Origin: Actinomycetes bacterium
GTDB lineage: Bacteria; Actinomycetota; Acidimicrobiia; Spongiisociales; JAHEDJ01
DNA length: 44,251 nt
Assembly (NCBI GenBank): GCA_024641245.1
Contig: JAHEDK010000021.1
Coordinates: 1 to 44,251 of the forward strand
Direction: 5' to 3'
The position numbers and the translations under genes were made by a program. The number at the start of each line of letters is the position of its first letter. Positions within the stretch are counted from its first letter, which is position 1. Positions 16,601 to 22,818 of this stretch are shown piece after piece. Below the pieces are notes generated by a model that saw only the letters and a list, made by a program, of their open reading frames with translations, did not search any database and was not told where the DNA came from.

Positions 16601-17367
16601 CGGGGCCCCATCCTCGCCCCAGCGTCGAGGCGGATCACCTCGCCGTTGAGCATCGGGTTCTCGAACACGGCGATAACCAGGTGCGCAAAGTCCTGCGGCG
16701 TGCCCAACCGGCGGGGGAACACGTGCACCTGTGCGAGTGAGTCCTTCAACTCCTGGGGGGCGCCTGCCAGCATCGGGGTGTCCATGATCCCGGGTGCGAT
16801 CGTGTTCACCCGAATCCCGGCACCCGCCAGATCACGGGCCAGGGGCAGGGTTAGGCCGACGATCCCACCCTTCGAAGCGGAATAGGCCGCCTGGCCGACC
16901 TGGCCCTCGTAGGCCGCTATCGATGCAACGTTGACGATCGCCCCACGCTCGCCGCCTTCGTTCGGTTCGTTGTTCCCCATCTCGGCGGCCACCCTGCGAA
17001 CCACGTCAAAGAGCCCAATGAGGTTGACCTCGATCGTCGATTTGAAGAGGTCCAGTGGAAAGAGTTCGCCGTTCCGGGCGACCACCCGGTGGGCGGTCAC
17101 GACACCCGCCGCGTTCAGCAAGAGGTCCAGTTTGCCGTGAGCAGCGACGGCCGAGGCTATCGCTTCCTCGACCTGCTCGGTATCCCGGACGTCGGCGGGC
17201 ACGAAAACTGTGTCGTGGCCGAGATCTCCTGCCACCGATGCGCCGGCCGAACCCGGCAGGTCGAGAATCGCCACCCTGGCTCCCCGCTCCACCAGAGCTT
17301 CCGCCGCCCCGCGCCCCAACCCCGACGCTCCCCCGGTGATCAATGCCACGGACCCGTCGATACGCAC
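16597..17367 (-). CDS. SDR, 3-hydroxyacyl-CoA dehydrogenase type 2 (HSD17B10-like)
   Basis: A 256-residue short-chain dehydrogenase. The cofactor loop is TGGASGLG, followed by LDLPGSAG, the Asp-Val of PADVRD, LNAAGV, catalytic Ser in NVASIAAYEG, Tyr and Lys in AYSASKGG, and the C-terminal block IAPGIMDTPML. These match the HSD17B10/3-hydroxyacyl-CoA dehydrogenase type 2 group, which oxidises (S)-3-hydroxyacyl-CoA, including branched short-chain substrates, with NAD+. The start GTG 17367 has GGAGG about 6 nt upstream. The stop overlaps the start of the coiled-coil paralogue gene (ATGA). A decayed copy of its 3' end lies at 14687-14743. Confidence 0.9.
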   Translation of the reverse strand: MRIDGSVALITGGASGLGRGAAEALVERGARVAILDLPGSAGASVAGDLGHDTVFVPADVRDTEQVEEAIASAVAAHGKLDLLLNAAGVVTAHRVVARNGELFPLDLFKSTIEVNLIGLFDVVRRVAAEMGNNEPNEGGERGAIVNVASIAAYEGQVGQAAYSASKGGIVGLTLPLARDLAGAGIRVNTIAPGIMDTPMLAGAPQELKDSLAQVHVFPRRLGTPQDFAHLVIAVFENPMLNGEVIRLDAGARMGPR

Positions 17368-17433
17368 GCCATGCCTCCATTTCGCTCTTGGTCGGACGCT
17401 ACCACCCCGAAGATCTGCTGAGATGGTGGGCGC

Positions 17434-18210
17434 ATGAATGCCATCGGGATGTTCGATTCAGGGGTCGGCGGTCTCTCAGTGCTCAATGAGGCTCGCCGGC
17501 TCTTGCCGGGCAGCAACATGATCTACATCGCAGACCAGGGCTACGGACCGTACGGAGATCGGACTCTGGAAGATGTGCGTGGTCGAGCAGATCGCGTTAC
17601 GCGGGCGCTGCTCGAAGAAGGGGCGGCCATGGTCGTGATTGCGTGTCACACCGCCTCAGCCGCCGCCCTCCACTACCTCCGCAGGCGTCACCCGCTGCTG
17701 CCGATCGTTGGGATCGAACCGGCCGTCAAGCCGGCCGCAGAACGAACCGAGACTCGCACGGTCGGGGTCCTGGCTACCACGGCAACGTTTCAGGGTGAGC
17801 TGTTCTCGAGCGTTGTTTCCCGTTTCGCCGCCAACACTCGAGTGATTGCCAGGCCCTGTCCCGGGCTCGCCGACCTCGTCGAGTCTGGCGCCGACGAATC
17901 GGTGGTCGAGCAAGCATTGCTCGACCACCTCAGGCCATTCCGGGAACGAGGGGTCGATCAGATCGTGCTCGGATGCACCCACTACTCGTTTCTCGGTGGG
18001 CTCATCGCCCGCTTGTCCGGAGTTGACGTGGTGGACCCCGCCCCGGCCGTTGCCACGCAGGTCGCCCGCGTCGCGACGGCGAACGGTTTCATGGGCGACG
18101 GCGGCGCCGGCGAATTGAAGGTTCTCACGACAGGCGACACCGCCCGACTGCAAGCCAGGGTGGCCACACTGCTCGACTATGCCGTGACGATCGAGAGCAT
18201 CAACCTCTAG
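17434..18210 (+). CDS. murI: Glutamate racemase
   Basis: A 258-residue cytosolic enzyme making D-glutamate for peptidoglycan. FDSGVGGLSV (7-16) is the family signature with the substrate Asp/Ser; the two catalytic cysteines are Cys71 in ACHTAS and Cys181 in GCTHYSFL. ACHTAS replaces the more common ACNTAS, with His at the Asn position, seen in some relatives. YGPYGDR is also conserved. The start ATG 17434 has no clear ribosome site. The 3' end overlaps the convergent cytochrome gene by four bases (a shared CTAG serves as stop for both). Confidence 0.95.
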   Translation: MNAIGMFDSGVGGLSVLNEARRLLPGSNMIYIADQGYGPYGDRTLEDVRGRADRVTRALLEEGAAMVVIACHTASAAALHYLRRRHPLLPIVGIEPAVKPAAERTETRTVGVLATTATFQGELFSSVVSRFAANTRVIARPCPGLADLVESGADESVVEQALLDHLRPFRERGVDQIVLGCTHYSFLGGLIARLSGVDVVDPAPAVATQVARVATANGFMGDGGAGELKVLTTGDTARLQARVATLLDYAVTIESINL

Positions 18211-18521
18211 GTCGATCCCTGAACTGACCGCAAGTAGTCGAAGACGCGTCGGATCTGTTCCTCGGTCAAGGTGTTGCGGAACGCCGGCATTCGACCGAGC
18301 CCCGATGTGATGGTCTGTATGAGATAGGCGTCCGGTTGGCCGGCCACCTCGCTGCCCGCCCCCAACGCCGGCCCAACGCCGCCGGACAGATCACCGGCGT
18401 GGCAACGACTGCACAATGCTGAATAGATCTCCGGACCCGAAGCATCGACTTCGAGATTGGTTGTGCAACCGGCCAGCACCATGACAACCAGCACGAAGAT
18501 GATCGTTTTCACAATTCTCAC
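18207..18521 (-). CDS. Small cytochrome c lipoprotein
   Basis: A 104-residue protein. Residues 1-19 form a lipoprotein signal ending in LAGC. The mature part is a class I cytochrome c: heme-binding CSRCH (37-41), a Gly-rich loop (GGVGPALGAG) and the axial Met78 in GRMPAF, followed by the C-terminal helix EEQIRRVFDYLRS. It should sit on the outer membrane face as an electron carrier. Its ATG overlaps the stop of the COG2426 gene by four bases, so the two are co-transcribed; no oxidase or other redox partner is nearby. Confidence 0.9.
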   Translation of the reverse strand: MRIVKTIIFVLVVMVLAGCTTNLEVDASGPEIYSALCSRCHAGDLSGGVGPALGAGSEVAGQPDAYLIQTITSGLGRMPAFRNTLTEEQIRRVFDYLRSVQGST

Positions 18522-19021
18522 CCTTCCGCCAGCAACACGCCCGCTTCGTACAGTATCGAGACCACGACTCCGGCGACCATCACCCCAACCGCGATGAGCG
18601 CCAGCGCTTTGCGTCTCTGTACTCCGAACACGAAGGCCGCCAGCGAGCCCGACCAGGCTCCGGTGATCGGAAGCGGAATCGCCACAAATGCGATCAACGC
18701 CAGATCGCGAAGCCGATCAAACCTCGTCGTGTGTCGCCTCCGAGTATGCGCAAAGAGCTTTTCGAGAAAACGATGCAGCCAGGACCAATGCTTCTCTGCC
18801 CACGCCGTTACGGGTCCCAGCAACCAGAGAATGAACGGGACGGGCAGGAGGTTGCCGAGCACCGACCAGAAGAAGGCCGGTACGACACTCCACTCGAGTA
18901 CACCTCTGGCGAACGGAATCGCCAGTCTCAATTCGGTGATCGGCAGTGCGGCAAGCAGCAGCACCGCCAGGGGCTCGGGTATTGGCAGACTCTCCACCCA
19001 TTGCTGAACTGCTTCTCGCAC
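18518..19021 (-). CDS. COG2426 small membrane protein (putative small multidrug export family)
   Basis: A 167-residue membrane protein with four or five helices (LAVLLLAALPITELRLAIP, VPAFFWSVLGNLLPVPFI, LALIAFVAIPLPITGAW, ALALIAVGVMVAGVVV). The paired P-x-T/P-I-T elements in LPITELRLAIPFA and IPLPITGAWSGS are the internal repeat typical of COG2426 proteins. The family is annotated as putative small multidrug export, but this is weakly supported experimentally. The start is GTG 19021; TACTCT lies 6 nt upstream with no ribosome site, so it seems leaderless. It leads a two-gene operon with the cytochrome. Confidence 0.85.
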   Translation of the reverse strand: MREAVQQWVESLPIPEPLAVLLLAALPITELRLAIPFARGVLEWSVVPAFFWSVLGNLLPVPFILWLLGPVTAWAEKHWSWLHRFLEKLFAHTRRRHTTRFDRLRDLALIAFVAIPLPITGAWSGSLAAFVFGVQRRKALALIAVGVMVAGVVVSILYEAGVLLAEG

Positions 19022-19027
19022 GGGCCG

Positions 19028-19033
19028 AGAGTA
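19028..19033 (-). promoter_or_regulatory. -10 box (TACTCT) for the COG2426-cytochrome operon
   Basis: TACTCT on the minus strand is 6 nt from GTG 19021, ideal for transcription starting at the first base of the start codon. Confidence 0.5.
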
Positions 19034-19313
19034 TGGCAGGTCTCAGCCATCGCGATAGTTGCAGCGGGTAATGTTTGACGGCGCAATCACTGCCGCGTAG
19101 GATTGAAAATGGAGGCAGGCCCTGCCGGCTTCCGCCCCATAACACCCCAACGGATGGGGTCGTGAGGACGGGTTCACCCTGGCGCCGTGCTCAACAATAC
19201 GACCCCCATAGGAGGCTCCGGTCAACCCCCCTTGCCGGAGCCTCCGCCTATGTCCGTCCGGAACCCGCTACCCGTCCTGCGGCTCTTCTCGCCGGAGGAG
19301 ATGAAGCCTCGGC
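19034..19313. other. Largest gene-free gap (about 280 bp)
   Basis: No convincing gene on either strand: a 118-codon frame on the plus strand has no ribosome site and a composition unlike its neighbours. The gap contains the hairpin at 19208-19251 and GC-rich short inverted repeats around 19100-19190 (for example CCCC and GGGG blocks near 19139-19160). I see no match to a riboswitch, tRNA, tmRNA or SRP RNA signature. Confidence 0.5.
19208..19251 (-). terminator. Strong hairpin downstream of the FlgM-like genes
   Basis: ATAGGAGGCTCCGG (19208-19221) pairs with CCGGAGCCTCC (19235-19245) and, after a two-base bulge, CTAT (19248-19251); the loop is 13 nt. It lies 63 nt past the stop of the minus-strand FlgM-like gene. 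No T-run follows on either strand, so termination is inferred from position only. Confidence 0.45.
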
Positions 19314-19505
19314 TCACCCGGCAACGACTCGACGATCGAGGGGGAAGTCTTCGATGAGTTCAGGATTCTCACCCCACTTGGGCCGGCCGAATAGAATTGC
19401 CGCGGCGATCTCTTCAGCAGGCACGAAGTAATCGCCGGCCTCAATTCTCTCAGAGAGATCGTCGAGCCGGCATTGCCACCAACTGCGGTGCGTTTCCTCG
19501 GTCAT
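19314..19505 (-). CDS. Tiny FlgM-like (anti-sigma-28 C-terminal) protein, copy 2
   Basis: A 63-residue protein from ATG 19505 (GTG 19508 is directly upstream in frame). RLDDLSERIEAGDYFVPAEE followed by IAAAILFG fits the C-terminal sigma-binding helix pair of FlgM (helix, I-x-x-G-x-Y-x-V, then IA-x-x-I). Nothing else flagellar is in the window. It lies 46 nt after a second protein of the same type, with no clear own promoter. It could be a small anti-sigma factor; alternatively the similarity reflects only a short helical motif. Confidence 0.6.
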   Translation of the reverse strand: MTEETHRSWWQCRLDDLSERIEAGDYFVPAEEIAAAILFGRPKWGENPELIEDFPLDRRVVAG

Positions 19506-19551
19506 CACATAGAAGCATCGGCACGCAACGCGCCACTATTGAAGGGAAATC

Positions 19552-19731
19552 TCACGCGGAGTGGCTGTTTCTGACCAAATCGATCAGAACGGCCCGTGCG
19601 ATCTCGTCGGATGAGACCTCATAAGATCCGGCGACCACCAGCGCCTTGAGGTTCCGCACGAATTCGGCTCGGGCTTCGGGAGACGCCATCGGATCGAGCC
19701 GCGGTGTCTCCGTTTCGGGCTGATCGACCAT
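19552..19731 (-). CDS. Tiny FlgM-like (anti-sigma-28 C-terminal) protein, copy 1
   Basis: A 59-residue protein from ATG 19731. After a Pro/Glu-rich start, EFVRNLKALVVAGSYEVSSD followed by EIARAVLIDLVR strongly resembles the FlgM C-terminal region (L-x-x-x-V-x-x-G-x-Y-x-V-x-x-x-x-I-A). TACGCT lies 7 nt upstream of the ATG, suggesting a leaderless message. It sits between ychF and the second FlgM-like gene on the same strand. The match in copy 2 to the same pattern suggests old duplication. The sigma factor it might bind is not in the window. Confidence 0.65.
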   Translation of the reverse strand: MVDQPETETPRLDPMASPEARAEFVRNLKALVVAGSYEVSSDEIARAVLIDLVRNSHSA

Positions 19732-19738
19732 CACCCCG

Positions 19739-19744
19739 AGCGTA
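19739..19744 (-). promoter_or_regulatory. -10 box (TACGCT) for the FlgM-like pair
   Basis: TACGCT on the minus strand ends 7 nt before ATG 19731, in the 29-bp gap after ychF. Confidence 0.4.
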
Positions 19745-19760
19745 GCTGCAGACGCTCGAA

Positions 19761-20837
19761 TCAGACTGAAAAACGTACGTTGATTACGTCGCCTTCAACC
19801 ATGGTGTACGACTTCCCCTCCACCCGGATGAGCCCGGCCGCCTTGGCAGCATCCCAGCCTCCGGCTTCGATTGCATCGTCGATCCCTACAATCTCCGCCC
19901 TGATGAACCCACGCTCCAGGTCGGAATGGATCTTCCCGGCCGCCTCAGGAGCCGTCGCTCCAACCCGCACCGTCCACGCATGAGCTTCCTTCGGACCGAG
20001 TGTGTAGAAAGACTGCAAGCCAAGCGCCGTGTACGACGCCCGTACCATCCGGTTCAGGGCTCCCTCACCGAGACCGAGTCCTTCGAAGAGTTCCGCTCGA
20101 TCTGCGGGATCCAACTGCGCGGCCTCTTCCTCCAGGACGGCAGACACGGCGACGACGGTATCTCCGGGGGGGGCTACCTCCGCCACCTCGCCGGCCAGAG
20201 CGCCGGCGTCGGCATCCTCTCCGGCGTTGACCACCCAAACGGCCGGCTTCAGGGACAGAGGGGCCAGGTCCCGGAAGGCGGTGAGGGCTTCCCGTTCCCA
20301 CGCGTGCTGCCGGAGGGCTTCACCTGCCTCCAACACTGCGGTCCCGGCCGCGATCGCATCGGCCGCTCCCCGTTTCGACGAGTCGGCGGTTGCCTCCTTG
20401 GCGAGTTTGGCTCGCCGGCGTTCGAACACTTCGAAATCGGCCACGGCCAGTTCGAGAAGCAACTCCTGTGCTTGCGCAATGGCGTCGACGCCCGATTCAT
20501 CATCGGGGACTGCCACATCTTCGAACGCCCGCAACACGATGGCGAGCGCTTCGACATCCCGCAGTCGAGCCAGGAACTGGCCGGCCAGTCCCCCGCCGTG
20601 TCCCGGTTTGACCATGGCCGGAACGTCGAGCAGTTCCAGTTGCGCATGCACGATCTTGACCGAGCGCTCGATTGCTGCCGCACGATCGAGCTTGGAATCG
20701 GGAACGGAGGCGACCCCCACGTTTGGTTCAAGGGTCGAGAACGGATGAGCAGCAGTCGGCGCCTTCAGCCCGGTCAACGCGTTGAACAGAGTGGTTTTAC
20801 CAACGTTGGGGTAACCGAGTATGCCGATCTTTGCCAC
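19761..20837 (-). CDS. ychF: YchF/OLA1 family redox-regulated ATPase
   Basis: A 358-residue P-loop protein of the Obg-related YchF family, which hydrolyses ATP in preference to GTP and associates with ribosomes. The N-terminus VAKIGILGYPNVGKTTLFNALTG starts at GTG 20837 and contains the P-loop; the switch region has HPFSTLEPNVG and the G3 site is LLDVPAMVKPGHGG in place of DxxG-typical GTPase wording. The C-terminal TGS domain ends GDVINVRFSV, as usual. An upstream in-frame extension of 64 residues crosses into the gpsA leader and lacks family similarity. TACAAT lies 8 nt upstream of the GTG with no ribosome site. Confidence 0.95.
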   Translation of the reverse strand: MAKIGILGYPNVGKTTLFNALTGLKAPTAAHPFSTLEPNVGVASVPDSKLDRAAAIERSVKIVHAQLELLDVPAMVKPGHGGGLAGQFLARLRDVEALAIVLRAFEDVAVPDDESGVDAIAQAQELLLELAVADFEVFERRRAKLAKEATADSSKRGAADAIAAGTAVLEAGEALRQHAWEREALTAFRDLAPLSLKPAVWVVNAGEDADAGALAGEVAEVAPPGDTVVAVSAVLEEEAAQLDPADRAELFEGLGLGEGALNRMVRASYTALGLQSFYTLGPKEAHAWTVRVGATAPEAAGKIHSDLERGFIRAEIVGIDDAIEAGGWDAAKAAGLIRVEGKSYTMVEGDVINVRFSV

Positions 20838-20845
20838 AGCGAGCG

Positions 20846-20851
20846 ATTGTA
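20846..20851 (-). promoter_or_regulatory. -10 box (TACAAT) for leaderless ychF
   Basis: TACAAT on the minus strand is close to the optimal -10 and ends 8 nt before GTG 20837. Confidence 0.55.
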
Positions 20852-20913
20852 GCCGTGGCTCCCATCGCACAGATTGGTGGCGTATCGTGGGGATCCGCCG
20901 AAAGGATGTTCCG

Positions 20914-21906
20914 ATGAAGATGGCTGTAATTGGCGCCGGTTCCTGGGGTACGACGGTGGCGGCGCTGGCGGCACGCCGCCAACCCGTGACGTTGTGGGCC
21001 CGACGGGACGAACTCGCCGTGGCGATCAACGCAGGAGAGAACCCGGACTACCTGGCAGGTTTCAGACTTCCCTACGGCTTGCGCGCCTCCGCTGATCTCG
21101 AACAGACGGTCTCCGGCGTCGAAGCCATCATCATGGCCGTTCCATCCCACGGATACCGGGCAGTCCTCAGTGAAATGGCCGGCTTCGTCGGAGACGACCT
21201 CCCGATCCTCAGCCTGACCAAGGGCATCGAGCAGGACTCACTCAAGCGAATGAGCGAGGTGACGGCGGAAGTCCTCCCTTCCCACGACCCGGCGACGATC
21301 GGTGTTCTGACCGGCCCGAATCTGGCGAAGGAGATCATGGAGGGTCAACCGGCCGCCACCGTCATTGCTATGACCGACCTCGGAGTCGCCGGCTCACTTC
21401 AGCAGGCGTTCATGGATCCGACCTTTCGCGTCTACACCAATCAGGACGTGATCGGGTGCGAGACGGCCGGGGCGCTCAAGAACGTAATGGCCATCGCAGC
21501 AGGCATGGCACGCGGCCTGGGCCTCGGGGATAACACGCTGGCTGCGCTGGTTACGCGGGCGATCGCCGAACTCACGAGGCTCGGTGTGGCACTCGGTGGT
21601 GAACCGAACACCTTCGCCGGCCTCGCAGGAGTAGGAGACCTCATCGCCACCTGTACGAGTTCTCAGAGCAGAAACCATCGCGTAGGAGTCGAACTGGCCA
21701 AAGGGCACTCGCTCGACGAGATCATCGAGGACATGCGCATGGTTGCCGAAGGAGTCAAGACGACCAGGGCAGTCCTGGATCTGGCAGAAAAGGTCGGCGT
21801 GGAAACGCCGATCGCCGCCCAGGTCGGCCGCGTCCTCTATGACGGCGCGCATCCGCGCGAGGCGGTACTGGCTCTCATGACCAGACAGCCGAAGCGTGAA
21901 GCCTGA
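20914..21906 (+). CDS. gpsA: NAD(P)-dependent glycerol-3-phosphate dehydrogenase
   Basis: A 330-residue cytosolic enzyme reducing dihydroxyacetone phosphate to sn-glycerol-3-phosphate for phospholipid synthesis. GAGSWGTTVA is the cofactor loop, followed by AVPSHGYRAVL, SLTKGIE, LTGPNLAKEI, GALKNVMAIAAG with the catalytic Lys, and AGLAGVGDLIATCTSSQSRN, all classic GpsA blocks. The start ATG 20914 has AAAGGA 6 nt upstream; the extension to 20821 would overlap the divergent ychF. The 76-bp gap between the two starts holds both promoters. The enzyme length is normal. Confidence 0.97.
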   Translation: MKMAVIGAGSWGTTVAALAARRQPVTLWARRDELAVAINAGENPDYLAGFRLPYGLRASADLEQTVSGVEAIIMAVPSHGYRAVLSEMAGFVGDDLPILSLTKGIEQDSLKRMSEVTAEVLPSHDPATIGVLTGPNLAKEIMEGQPAATVIAMTDLGVAGSLQQAFMDPTFRVYTNQDVIGCETAGALKNVMAIAAGMARGLGLGDNTLAALVTRAIAELTRLGVALGGEPNTFAGLAGVGDLIATCTSSQSRNHRVGVELAKGHSLDEIIEDMRMVAEGVKTTRAVLDLAEKVGVETPIAAQVGRVLYDGAHPREAVLALMTRQPKREA

Positions 21907-21909
21907 CCC

Positions 21910-22818
21910 TCAGGCCGCCGCGACCCGGAGATCCCGATACAGCAACGCCTGGTCGCCCAAACGCCGGCGTAGCTCTCGCTCCAGGCCGGCGATCGGGTAG
22001 AGGTTCTGAGGAGCGCGCGGGTCCTTGTGCCCCTGAGAGGCAAAGCGCGGGAGCGACATGCTGACCAGATTGGCGAGCTCGATTGCCGAAGCCGGTGACT
22101 GATCGGCGGGGGCTTCGAGACGAACGATGGAAGCCAGTGGATGCCCGGCCGGCCCCGGCAAGCGCAGATACCACATGTATCGCGACCACGACGTCGTCGA
22201 GAGAAACACGGGGGTACGCTGGCCGGTCCCGAGGGACCCGAGAATGGGTCGGACGGCCGGTGGGAGGTAATGCACGTGGTGGGTCTTGATGTAGCCGACC
22301 GACGACGGAACATGCCTCCCCGCTCGTAGCGGCCCATCCGCCACCACCAGGTCGGCACCCTCATGTCTGGCGACGATGGCGCCTTCCAGCTCACCCATCC
22401 GTTGCTGCATGGCCAGCCACAGCGCTTCCGGGGACTCCCCCGCCGCCGCGCGTACCGAATAACAGGAACGCCTGGTCACAATGTCCTCGGCTTCGTTGGC
22501 CGATGTGAACAAGCCGCGTTCGACAACTGCGTCGACGAGATCAGCACTTCCATCGGCCCGCACGGCCCCAGCTGCATAAGAGGCGCAGATACCGAGCGCC
22601 GCCGTTCCCCCCGCCTGGGTGATCCATACGTTGGCGTCGACCCGTCTGACACCGTCTACGAAGAGCACGGATGATGCAGAAGCACCGCCGGGACTGACCG
22701 GAGCCCAGTCCGCGGCAGCAACCTCGATATCGAGGGACGGCGGCGACGTTGTGTCTTCCATCTCCGCACCCGAGGCAACGCCGTACTCGGGCGCCCATGG
22801 CTCAATCGAGAACTTCAT
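21910..22818 (-). CDS. NurA-domain nuclease
   Basis: A 302-residue protein fitting the NurA 5'-3' nuclease family (RNase-H-like fold with metal-binding acids): FVDGVRRVDANV (first Asp in the DG element), a helix with ELEGAIVARHEG (Glu), LVVADGPL (second catalytic Asp-Gly), GYIKTHHVHYLPP, and the C-terminal block DPRAPQNLYPIAGLERELR. NurA works with the HerA translocase to resect DNA ends. Its ATG overlaps the sbcC stop by four bases, so it is the third gene of the sbcD-sbcC-nurA operon. A HerA-like ATPase is encoded at 33329-35008. Assignment rests on motif order and context rather than on high identity. Confidence 0.75.
   Translation of the reverse strand: MKFSIEPWAPEYGVASGAEMEDTTSPPSLDIEVAAADWAPVSPGGASASSVLFVDGVRRVDANVWITQAGGTAALGICASYAAGAVRADGSADLVDAVVERGLFTSANEAEDIVTRRSCYSVRAAAGESPEALWLAMQQRMGELEGAIVARHEGADLVVADGPLRAGRHVPSSVGYIKTHHVHYLPPAVRPILGSLGTGQRTPVFLSTTSWSRYMWYLRLPGPAGHPLASIVRLEAPADQSPASAIELANLVSMSLPRFASQGHKDPRAPQNLYPIAGLERELRRRLGDQALLYRDLRVAAA

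Noticed and set aside
19100-19200. Possible riboswitch or tRNA-like structure (GGGTTCACCC near 19160-19180)
   Set aside because: The T-arm-like element lacks a five-base stem and no acceptor, anticodon or known riboswitch core could be assembled around it.
19075-19431. 118-codon plus-strand frame in the gap after the COG2426 gene
   Set aside because: No ribosome site or -10 box at the right spacing; Arg/Pro-rich composition; overlaps a better-supported minus-strand small gene.
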